From positions 1 through 9,189 of the forward strand of contig DATHVR010000164.1 in NCBI GenBank assembly GCA_035461175.1: a DNA stretch of 9,189 bases, in the 5' to 3' direction. The translations under genes were made by a program, and so were the position numbers. Numbering within the stretch: position 1 is the stretch's first letter; each line of letters starts with the position of its first letter. The notes below the pieces were generated by a model. The model saw nothing but the letters and a program-made list of their open reading frames with translations, was not told the DNA's origin and did not search any database. Below are positions 1-6,511 of this stretch, one piece after another. The DNA is from DATHVR01 sp035461175 (lineage in GTDB: Bacteria; Actinomycetota; Acidimicrobiia; Spongiisociales; ZC4RG35).

Positions 1-843
1 ATCCTGCTCCCGACCCGGGGGGGTCTCAACAGTGTTTATGCCGCCCGGCTGGTGGCCGCCGTCTTCCCCGAGGCCGAGGTCACCGTGTTCACCGTGGATG
101 TGCCCCAGGGGCGGGGACTGAGCCGAATCTTCCGCCGGTCCACCAACGCCACCGATCCGTCCGATGTGGTGGAGGCTCTGGGCGATACACCGTCGCGGGT
201 CGTGAACAAGACCAACTCCGACCCGGCCGCCGCCATCCTCGCCGAGAGCCGGCTCGGCTACGACCTCCTGGTGGTGGGGGCCTCGCGGGAAGAGGAGCGG
301 ATCTCGTTGCTGGCCAACGTGGTGGAGCAGGTCCTGCGCGAAACCGGCATCCAGACCCTGGTGGCCCAATTCCCCAACGAAGGCTCCGTCCCCACCGACC
401 TTCCCGGTCGGGTGATGGTCCCCGTCACCGCCACCCGCTCCAGCCGGGCCGCCGAAGAGTTCGGATACTCCGTGGCCCGCGTGGCCGGAGGGGAGGCGGT
501 TGCCCTGCATGTCGTCAACCGCCCCGATGGAGAGGGCCTGTTCATGCCGGACGAAGGCGTGGAGTCGGCCATCGATGCCGCCCGAGACCTGCTCCGTGGC
601 TCGGCCGAGTTTGGGGAGCGTCTCGGCGTGGACCTCACCACCGAGGTCGAGGTGGGTCCCAATGCCGAGCAGGAGATCCTGGATTACGCTCATGCCGCCG
701 GCATGGAGCTGGTGGTGCTGGGGGCGTCGAGCCGTCCGGGCACCAACCGTCCGTTCTTCGGCCACCGCATCAGCTACATGGTCGAGCGCTCCGACATTCC
801 GATCGTGATCGTCGCCCTGCCTTCGCCACGCGGCACCGTCTGA
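1..843 (+). CDS. Tandem universal stress protein (UspA) domains, C-terminal part of a larger protein (5' partial)
   Basis: The reading frame is open to the first base of the window, so the 280 visible residues are the C-terminal part of a longer protein. Seen: two consecutive Usp-like alpha/beta domains. The first covers about residues 1-125, starting ILLPTRGG and holding the strand LLVVGAS. The second covers about residues 137-275, starting GRVMVPVTATRSSRAA and ending VVLGASSRPG, then FFGHRISYMVE and PIVIV. Neither domain shows a clean G-x2-G-x9-G-S/T ATP-binding loop; the second keeps a partial version (GASSRPG...FFGH). Known: such C-terminal Usp pairs occur on amino-acid permeases (APC type) and on cation/proton antiporters, where they are cytoplasmic and presumably regulatory. 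Which transporter, if any, precedes this window cannot be seen. A stand-alone tandem Usp protein is the alternative. The stop lies 62 nt before nadA, and no terminator hairpin was found between them. Confidence 0.8.
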   Translation: MLLPTRGGLNSVYAARLVAAVFPEAEVTVFTVDVPQGRGLSRIFRRSTNATDPSDVVEALGDTPSRVVNKTNSDPAAAILAESRLGYDLLVVGASREEERISLLANVVEQVLRETGIQTLVAQFPNEGSVPTDLPGRVMVPVTATRSSRAAEEFGYSVARVAGGEAVALHVVNRPDGEGLFMPDEGVESAIDAARDLLRGSAEFGERLGVDLTTEVEVGPNAEQEILDYAHAAGMELVVLGASSRPGTNRPFFGHRISYMVERSDIPIVIVALPSPRGTV

Positions 844-872
844 CTCCGGTACCGGTCCGGGGATAGAGCCGC

Positions 873-900
873 CATACTTCTGGTAACCGATCCGGAAGGG
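873..900 (+). promoter_or_regulatory. Candidate -10 element and Shine-Dalgarno site ahead of nadA
   Basis: CATACT at 873-878 matches the -10 consensus at four of six positions. GGAAGGG at 894-900 is a good Shine-Dalgarno sequence five bases before the TTG at 906, and this is what decides the unusual nadA start. No convincing -35 box was found. The ribosome site is fairly secure; the promoter itself is weakly supported. Confidence 0.35.
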
Positions 901-905
901 ACCAG

Positions 906-1871
906 TTGACCACCCTGCAGATCACCCGACGTTCCGACGTGCTGCCCGAGGCGGAACTCGCCGCACTCACCCCGCTGATCGGCGAGATCGAGCGGCTCAA
1001 GCTGGAGCGCAACGCCGTGGTGGCGGCCCACAACTACATGACACCCGACATCTTCGCCACCGCCGATCTGCGCGGTGACTCGCTGTATCTGGCCCAGGTC
1101 GCCCGGGACACCGAAGCCGAGGTGATAGTGCTGGCCGGGGTCCATTTCATGGCCGAGACCGCCAAGATCATCAACCCCGAGAAGACGGTGTTGGTTCCGG
1201 ATCTCAGAGCCGGGTGCTCGCTGTCGGAAGGGATCACCGGCGCCGATGTGCGCCGCCTGCGCGAGCAGCATCCCGGGGCGCCAGTCGTGACCTATGTCAA
1301 CACCTCGGCCGAGGTGAAGGCGGAATCCGACATCTGCTGCACCTCCGGCAACGCCAAGGCGGTGGTGGAGTCGCTCGGCGTGGACGAGGTCATCTTCATC
1401 CCCGACCAGTACCTGGCGGCGTGGGTGGCCTCCCAGACCGACGTGACCGTTCACACCTGGGAGGGATCGTGCATGGTCCACGAGCGGTTCACCGGGGCCG
1501 AGATCGCCTCGCACCGGGCCGGCCTGGGCGGGATCGCCGTAATCGCCCATCCCGAGTGCCCACCCGACGTCCTCGCCGAAGCCGACTACGTCGGATCAAC
1601 CAACGGGATGATCAACTGGGTCCGAACTCAACAGCCCGAGCGGGTGATGATGATCACGGAGTGCTCGATGGCCGACAACGTGGCGATGGAGTCCCCCGAC
1701 ACCGAATTCGTGCGTCCCTGCAACCTGTGCCCGCACATGAAGCGGATCACCCTCGAGAAGATCCGCCATTCGCTGGAGACGATGACCCACCAGGTCGAGA
1801 TAGATCCCGACATCTCGGTCCGGGCCCGGCGGGCAGTCGAGCGCATGCTCGAAGTCGGCAGGAATGAGTAG
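906..1871 (+). CDS. nadA: Quinolinate synthase A
   Basis: This 321-residue cytoplasmic iron-sulphur enzyme condenses iminoaspartate with dihydroxyacetone phosphate to quinolinate in de novo NAD synthesis. Family motifs run in order: VAAHNYM (about 39-45), GDSLYLA, VLAGVHFMAETAKI (75-88), LRAGCSL, TYVNTSAEVKAESD (129-142), FIPDQYLA, WEGSCMVH, AHPEC, STNGM and CNLCPHMK. The three [4Fe-4S] ligands are most likely Cys104, Cys189 and Cys275; their spacing of 85 and 86 residues agrees with characterised NadA proteins. The length fits the family (about 300-350). Translation starts at a TTG, chosen because GGAAGGG stands five bases upstream and the homologous part begins shortly after. It is the first gene of nadABC, and its last 8 nt overlap the start of nadB, which suggests translational coupling. 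Its product has to receive unstable iminoaspartate from NadB. Confidence 0.96.
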   Translation: MTTLQITRRSDVLPEAELAALTPLIGEIERLKLERNAVVAAHNYMTPDIFATADLRGDSLYLAQVARDTEAEVIVLAGVHFMAETAKIINPEKTVLVPDLRAGCSLSEGITGADVRRLREQHPGAPVVTYVNTSAEVKAESDICCTSGNAKAVVESLGVDEVIFIPDQYLAAWVASQTDVTVHTWEGSCMVHERFTGAEIASHRAGLGGIAVIAHPECPPDVLAEADYVGSTNGMINWVRTQQPERVMMITECSMADNVAMESPDTEFVRPCNLCPHMKRITLEKIRHSLETMTHQVEIDPDISVRARRAVERMLEVGRNE

Positions 1872-3393
1872 CGCCGAAGTAGTCCATCTCGAGGAGCCGC
1901 TGGTGGTCGGGGCGGGGGTGGCCGGCCTGACCGTGGCCCTGGCCCTGCCCCGGGCCACCGTCCTCGTTCCCGAGGAGCCGGGCTCGACCTGGTGGGCCCA
2001 GGGCGGAATCGCGGTGGCGATGGCCGAGGGCGACGATCCCGACCTGCACGCCGCCGACACGGTGGAGGTGTCGGGAGGCCTGGCGGTGGAGGAGGCAGTC
2101 CAGATCCTGACCGAGGGCGGCCCCGACGCCGTCGAGCGGCTGATGGCACTGGGAGCCAACTTCGACACCAACGACGAGGGCGACCTGCTCTGGGGCCGGG
2201 AGGCGGGGCACAGCCGGCGCCGCATCCTTCATGCCGATGGCGACGCCACCGGCGCCGAGGTGATGCGGACTCTCACCGAAGCCGCCGATGCCTCCGACTC
2301 TCTCACCCAGATGCGGGGGTGGAAGGCGGTAGATCTCGTCCACCGCGAGGAGCGGATCGTGGGGACGGTGGTCACCGACGACCGCGGGCACCGCAAGGTC
2401 CTGATTGCCCCGGCGGTGGTGCTGGCCACGGGCGGGGTGGGGCGGATCTATGCCCACACCACCAATCCGCCCGGGGTCACCGGCGACGGCATCGCCATGG
2501 CGGCCCGGGCCGGCGCCCGCCTGGCCGACATGGAGTTCATGCAGTTCCATCCCACTGCTCTGGCCGGCGGCAAGGATCCGATGCCGCTGCTCACCGAGGC
2601 GCTGCGCGGTGAGGGGGCGATCCTGATCGACGGCCACGGGCGCCGCTTCATGCCCGCCCAGCACTCCGACGCCGAACTCGCTCCCCGTGACGTGGTGGCC
2701 CGGGCGATCTGGTGGCAACTCGACAAGGGAGCCGGCGCCTATCTGGACGCCCGCTCGATCGTCAACTTCCCGGAGCGCTTTCCGACCGTCTTCGCCCATG
2801 CCGTCTCGATGGGATTCGACCCCCGCACCGCGCCGCTGCCGGTGTCGCCGGCCGCCCACTACTTCATGGGCGGCATCGACGCCGACCCCGAGGGCCGCAC
2901 CTCGCTGGCCGGCCTATGGGCGGTGGGTGAGTGCGCCTCGACCGGCGTCCACGGCGCCAACCGTCTCGCTTCCAACTCACTGCTCGAAGGGCTGGTGTTC
3001 GGAGCCACCGTCGCCGCCGCCGTCGACCGCCACCGGGACGAGGGGAGCGGCGGGACCCTGCTCGCGCCCCAGGAGTCGCTCGACCTGCCGCTCCGGCCCG
3101 GTCCGGCGCTGGAGGAGTTGCGCCGCCTAATGTGGGAACGGGTGGGATTGGTGCGGATCGGCAATGGCCTGTGGGAGGCGCGCAACCAGTTGCTCGAACT
3201 CGATTCCGTCCTGCGCCGTTCGCTGGCGGGTAGGGTCGCCGCGGACGTGGCCCGGTTCATGATCCCCGCCGCCCTGCGTCGCAGCGAGTCGCGGGGCAGC
3301 CACTATCGGGCCGACTATCCCGAGCCCGACCCCCTCCAGGCGGAGCGCCTGATGGTGGAGCCCACCCCGGTCGAGTTGACCCCGGTAGCCTGA
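1864..3393 (+). CDS. nadB: L-aspartate oxidase
   Basis: This FAD flavoprotein of 509 residues oxidises L-aspartate to iminoaspartate, the substrate of NadA. Seen: the Rossmann motif VVGAGVAGL (14-22), STWWAQGGIAVAM (41-53), REAGHSRRRILHADGDATG (112-130), VVLATGGVGRIY (185-196), MQFHPTAL (226-233), LTEALRGEGA (243-252), APRDVVARA (273-281), HYFMGGI (332-338) and GECASTGVHGANRLASNSLL (355-374). Glu113, His229, Arg275, His332 and Arg367 occupy the positions of the substrate-binding and catalytic residues known from E. coli NadB. The protein is slightly shorter than the usual roughly 540 residues, partly because the segment between the Rossmann glycines and STWWAQGG is compact. The ATG overlaps nadA by 8 nt and has only AGGA directly against it, so initiation probably depends on ribosomes finishing nadA. 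An internal GTG near codon 14 has a better ribosome site but would cut into the FAD-binding strand. Confidence 0.96.
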   Translation: MSSAEVVHLEEPLVVGAGVAGLTVALALPRATVLVPEEPGSTWWAQGGIAVAMAEGDDPDLHAADTVEVSGGLAVEEAVQILTEGGPDAVERLMALGANFDTNDEGDLLWGREAGHSRRRILHADGDATGAEVMRTLTEAADASDSLTQMRGWKAVDLVHREERIVGTVVTDDRGHRKVLIAPAVVLATGGVGRIYAHTTNPPGVTGDGIAMAARAGARLADMEFMQFHPTALAGGKDPMPLLTEALRGEGAILIDGHGRRFMPAQHSDAELAPRDVVARAIWWQLDKGAGAYLDARSIVNFPERFPTVFAHAVSMGFDPRTAPLPVSPAAHYFMGGIDADPEGRTSLAGLWAVGECASTGVHGANRLASNSLLEGLVFGATVAAAVDRHRDEGSGGTLLAPQESLDLPLRPGPALEELRRLMWERVGLVRIGNGLWEARNQLLELDSVLRRSLAGRVAADVARFMIPAALRRSESRGSHYRADYPEPDPLQAERLMVEPTPVELTPVA

Positions 3394-3399
3394 CCGGCC

Positions 3400-4242
3400 A
3401 TGTCCCTTCCCGCCAGTCTCTATCTCGACATCGTGCGCCGGGCCCTCGACGAGGATCTGGCCGAGGCGGGCGACCTGACCACCGAGGCGTGCATCCCCGA
3501 CGACAGCCGTTCGGTGGCCGAGATCGTTGTGCGCCGACCGGGAGTGGTGGCGGGTCTGGAAGTCGGAGTCAGCGTCTTTTGCACGGTCGACCCCGACGTG
3601 GCGGTCGAACTGTCCGCCGCCGACGGCGAGCGGGTCGAGGCGGGGCAGGTGGTGGGGCGGGTCGAGGGGAGGTCCCGATCGATCCTCACCGCCGAACGGA
3701 CCGCGCTCAACCTGATGGGACGCATGTCGGGTGTCGCCACCACCACCGCCGATCTGGTCGATGCCGTCGCCGGGACGGGAGCGGTGATAACCGACACCCG
3801 CAAGACGATGCCCGGACTGCGGGCGCTCGACAAGTACGCGGTGCGGATGGGGGGCGGGCGCAATCATCGCTTCGGGCTTCACGATGCCGTCCTGATCAAG
3901 GACAACCACATCGTTGCCGCCGGGAGCATCACCGACGCCGTGGTGGCGGCTCGGGCACGGGTGGGTCACATGGTCAAGATCGAGGTCGAGGTCGAGACCC
4001 TCGAGCAGCTCGACGAGCTGTTGACGGTCGGCGCCGACGTGGTCCTGTTGGACAACATGGACCCCGACACCCTGGGTCAGGCGGTCGAGAAGGTGTCCGG
4101 CCGGTTGGTGACGGAAGCCTCCGGAACCGTGACGCTGGAGACGGTGCGGGCGATCGCCGAGTCAGGCGTCGATGTGATCTCAACGGGTTGGATCACGCAT
4201 TCCCCACCCCAGCTCGACATCGGCCTCGACTTCGTCGGTTGA
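3400..4242 (+). CDS. nadC: Nicotinate-nucleotide pyrophosphorylase (quinolinate phosphoribosyltransferase)
   Basis: The enzyme (280 residues, normal length) converts quinolinate and PRPP to nicotinate mononucleotide, CO2 and pyrophosphate, completing the three-step route encoded by this operon. Seen: an N-terminal open-faced sandwich domain (about 1-110) with LDEDLAEAGDLTTEA, then the barrel with ERTALNLMGRMSG (about 102-114), ITDTRKTMPGLRALDKYAV, RMGGGRNHRFGLHD, LIKDNH, KIEVEVE, VVLLDNM, TEASGTV and DVISTGWITHS. The basic residues of DTRKT, RxGGGxNHR and KDNH form the quinolinate and phosphate site in the family. The usual EASGG loop reads EASGT here, a conservative variant. The start ATG is 6 nt after the nadB stop, so the three genes are almost certainly one transcript. 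The stop codon TGA abuts the stop codon of the opposite-strand small gene with no base between them. Confidence 0.96.
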   Translation: MSLPASLYLDIVRRALDEDLAEAGDLTTEACIPDDSRSVAEIVVRRPGVVAGLEVGVSVFCTVDPDVAVELSAADGERVEAGQVVGRVEGRSRSILTAERTALNLMGRMSGVATTTADLVDAVAGTGAVITDTRKTMPGLRALDKYAVRMGGGRNHRFGLHDAVLIKDNHIVAAGSITDAVVAARARVGHMVKIEVEVETLEQLDELLTVGADVVLLDNMDPDTLGQAVEKVSGRLVTEASGTVTLETVRAIAESGVDVISTGWITHSPPQLDIGLDFVG

Positions 4243-4419
4243 TCAGGCTTCGAGGCGCTGGATGCGCCATCTGGCGTAGAAGCCGGCGGCCAGCGCCAGC
4301 CCGATCATCGGGAGCATGGCGGCGGTGCCGAGGGTGAAGGCCACCCCCAGCGTCACCAGTCCGAGCAGGATGGCGGCGGCGAGTGTCGCCTTGACCAAGA
4401 GCGTGTAGACCCCATTCAC
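4243..4419 (-). CDS. Small membrane protein with two predicted helices, unknown function
   Basis: I do not recognise this 58-residue protein. The reading frame starts at GTG (4419-4417) and ends at TGA (4245-4243). A strong ribosome site, GGAAGGAG (4437-4430 on the minus strand), sits ten bases before the GTG. Two hydrophobic stretches, about residues 10-30 (ATLAAAILLGLVTLGVAF) and 33-48 (AAMLPMIGLALAAGFY), are joined by a short turn. A basic tail (ARWRIQRLEA) follows, so by the positive-inside rule the C-terminus, and with a hairpin also the N-terminus, should face the cytoplasm. Nearly all codons end in G or C, as in neighbouring genes. It is convergent with nadC (stops back-to-back) and divergent from malate dehydrogenase. 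Nothing in its sequence ties it to either pathway. A chance frame is possible, but the ribosome site, codon use and hairpin topology together argue for a gene. Confidence 0.62.
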   Translation of the reverse strand: MNGVYTLLVKATLAAAILLGLVTLGVAFTLGTAAMLPMIGLALAAGFYARWRIQRLEA

Positions 4420-4485
4420 GTGTGCAGGACTCCTTCCGGGTATGGGGATCTATCGGCACCTTTACATCGGGGTCTTTAGGCCATG

Positions 4486-4520
4486 TTTGGGGCAACCGGG
4501 CGAGCACTAGCCTCGGCAGC

Positions 4521-4521
<1 letters not shown>
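4486..4521 (+). promoter_or_regulatory. Candidate promoter for a leaderless malate dehydrogenase mRNA
   Basis: TAGCCT at 4508-4513 fits the actinobacterial TANNNT -10 pattern and ends seven bases before the ATG at 4521. TTTGGG at 4486-4491, 16 bp upstream, is a weak -35 candidate. No Shine-Dalgarno-like purine run precedes the ATG. The spacing would put the transcription start at or next to the ATG, giving an mRNA without a leader, which is common in actinobacteria. This is inferred from spacing only. Confidence 0.42.
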
Positions 4522-5507
<986 letters not shown>

Positions 5508-5552
5508 GCTCGAGGTCCGGAGCAGAAATCCCACGGTTGAGCCGTTTTGCCT

Positions 5553-5580
5553 TGCATATGGGGCATCGAGCCGCAAGAAT
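5553..5580 (+). promoter_or_regulatory. Weak candidate promoter for the HU gene
   Basis: TTGCAT (5553-5558) and AAGAAT (5575-5580) are separated by 16 bp and lie 39 bp before the HU start, in the 112-bp gap after mdh. Each hexamer matches consensus only partly (three and four of six). The gap is clearly less GC-rich than the genes around it, which supports a promoter here, but the exact boxes are uncertain. Confidence 0.28.
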
Positions 5581-5619
5581 CACAGTGTTGTAGTTCGATC
5601 TCCAAAGGAGGAGAGGCCC

Positions 5620-5892
5620 ATGAACAAGTCAGAACTGGTCGATGCGGTAGCCAGCGCCACCGATTCGTCGAAGTCCCAGGCACAGGCCGCGGTGGATGCC
5701 GTCATCGACAGCATCACCGACGCGCTCAAGAAGGGTGACAGGGTGGCCCTCACCGGTTTCGGTACCTTCGAGGTCCGCGATCGTGCCGCCCGCACCGCCC
5801 GCAACCCCCAGACGGGCGAGACCATCCAGGTCAAGGCCTCCAAGGCCCCCGCCTTCAAGGCCGGCAAGTCCCTCAAGGACGCGGTCAACTGA
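5620..5892 (+). CDS. hup: DNA-binding protein HU
   Basis: HU is a small dimeric nucleoid protein that bends DNA without strong sequence preference. The 90-residue protein shows the whole fold: an N-terminal helical dimerisation part (1-40, starting MNKSELVDAVA), the conserved GDRVALTGFGTFEVRDRAAR (39-58), the beta arm with RNPQTGE (61-67) including the DNA-intercalating Pro63, and the closing KAPAFKAGKSLKDAVN. It lacks the long lysine/alanine-rich C-terminal tail of mycobacterial HupB, so it is the short bacterial form. An excellent ribosome site, AAAGGAGG (5604-5611), lies eight bases before the ATG, consistent with high expression. The gene is monocistronic: it follows mdh by 112 bp and is closed by a strong terminator. 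IHF is the only close alternative; the single short gene in this context favours HU. Confidence 0.96.
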   Translation: MNKSELVDAVASATDSSKSQAQAAVDAVIDSITDALKKGDRVALTGFGTFEVRDRAARTARNPQTGETIQVKASKAPAFKAGKSLKDAVN

Positions 5893-5915
5893 CCCGACCC
5901 GCCCAGCAAACCTGA

Positions 5916-5945
5916 AAGAGCCCCGGCCACCCGGCCGGGGCTCTT
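5916..5945. terminator. Strong hairpin terminator, probably bidirectional, between HU and the SCP2 gene
   Basis: A perfect 13-bp stem (AAGAGCCCCGGCC / GGCCGGGGCTCTT) with a 4-nt loop (ACCC) begins 24 nt after the HU stop. On the plus strand an imperfect T-rich run (TTCCTATTCTTT) follows. On the minus strand the stem ends in CTCTTT. The convergent SCP2 gene ends at 5967, so one hairpin can serve both transcripts. Confidence 0.88.
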
Positions 5946-5966
5946 CCTATTCTTTGTCCAAGCGCC

Positions 5967-6353
5967 TCAGTACTCGACGTCGATGCTCTTGATGGCCGAA
6001 CCCCATTCACCGATCGCCTTCTGATGCATCATCAGCTTGGCCAGGTTGCCGGCGACCTTGATCTTGCCGGTCATGAAGGCGGTCTGGGTGTTCAGCTCCC
6101 CCTGGGAGATGGAGGTGGCGGTGTCGTAGTTCTGGTTGATGGTGACATCGGCGTCGTCCGCCTGGCCCAGCGCCACCTCGGCCTGGCCGCCCGTGGTCTT
6201 CATGTAATAGGAGACTTCGCCGTCGGGGGCTTCGGTGGTGTTGAACTGCAGGGTGAGGTCGGAGGACCCCATGGCGCTCTTGAAACCCGGATGGGAGTTG
6301 AGGGCGTCGGTAACGGCCTGGGCCCACTCGTCGGTGAGAAACTTCACTGCCAT
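5967..6353 (-). CDS. SCP2 sterol-binding-domain family protein
   Basis: This is a 128-residue single-domain protein of the sterol carrier protein 2 (SCP2) type, a fold with a hydrophobic tunnel for fatty acids, acyl-CoA or sterol-like lipids. Seen: an N-terminal helix (FLTDEWAQAVTDALNSH, about 5-21), the beta-sheet region with LTLQFNTTEA and EVSYYMKTTGG, then ADDADVTINQNYDTA (66-80), and the diagnostic C-terminal segment TAFMTGKIKVAGNLAKLMM (91-109). There is no signal peptide, so it is cytoplasmic. A ribosome site (AAAGGGA) lies seven bases before the ATG. In actinobacteria such stand-alone SCP2 proteins are common and mostly uncharacterised; the ligand cannot be told from sequence. The gene is divergent from the oxidase-like/cytochrome c pair, and the shared intergenic region contains a 22-bp inverted repeat that may control it. 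Confidence 0.86.
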   Translation of the reverse strand: MAVKFLTDEWAQAVTDALNSHPGFKSAMGSSDLTLQFNTTEAPDGEVSYYMKTTGGQAEVALGQADDADVTINQNYDTATSISQGELNTQTAFMTGKIKVAGNLAKLMMHQKAIGEWGSAIKSIDVEY

Positions 6354-6410
6354 CGGATTGTCCCTTTCTAGGTGGCTGTGAGATGCAAGAGTAGCAGCCG
6401 CCCGGGGACA

Positions 6411-6432
6411 ACTTTGAGTAAGCGCTCAAAGT
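6411..6432. promoter_or_regulatory. 22-bp inverted repeat, candidate repressor operator
   Basis: The perfect 8-bp arms ACTTTGAG and CTCAAAGT flank a 6-bp centre (TAAGCG), inside the 158-bp region between the divergent SCP2 and oxidase-like genes. Size and symmetry fit a dimeric helix-turn-helix repressor such as a TetR-family protein. A -10-like TACTCT for the SCP2 gene lies at 6393-6388 (minus strand), which would place its -35 region inside the repeat. No regulator gene is present in the window. Confidence 0.5.
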
Positions 6433-6462
6433 GTTGGATTTGCCAGCACAGTTGGGTCGGTT

Positions 6463-6505
6463 TGTTGGATACTTCTCCGTCGCTCCCGTCCGGCGGCAGA
6501 AGGAG
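6463..6505 (+). promoter_or_regulatory. Candidate -10 element and ribosome-binding site for the oxidase-like gene
   Basis: GATACT at 6468-6473 resembles a -10 box. AGAAGGAG at 6498-6505 is a strong ribosome site six bases before the ATG at 6512. The ribosome site fixes the start: the open frame reaches back to 6431, but the extra 27 residues are polar and overlap the inverted repeat. The -10 assignment is tentative, with no clear -35. Confidence 0.4.
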
Positions 6506-6511
6506 TATGAG

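Noticed and set aside
774..1550. Long minus-strand open frames opposite nadA, nadB, nadC and mdh (for example 774-1550, 1747-2859, 3127-3969, 4527-5576)
   Set aside because: They mirror well-recognised genes in GC-rich DNA, are rich in His, Arg, Gly and Pro, and show no domain.
4422..4520. Upstream extension of malate dehydrogenase to a GTG start at 4422
   Set aside because: The extra 33 residues have no malate dehydrogenase character, while the family start and a -10 element fit the ATG at 4521.
5534..5547. Mini hairpin ACGG-TTGAG-CCGT followed by TTTT after mdh, as a terminator
   Set aside because: A 4-bp stem is too short for convincing intrinsic termination.
6431..6511. Upstream extension of the oxidase-like protein to 6431
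   Set aside because: A strong ribosome site (AGAAGGAG) serves the ATG at 6512; the extension is polar and overlaps the 22-bp inverted repeat.
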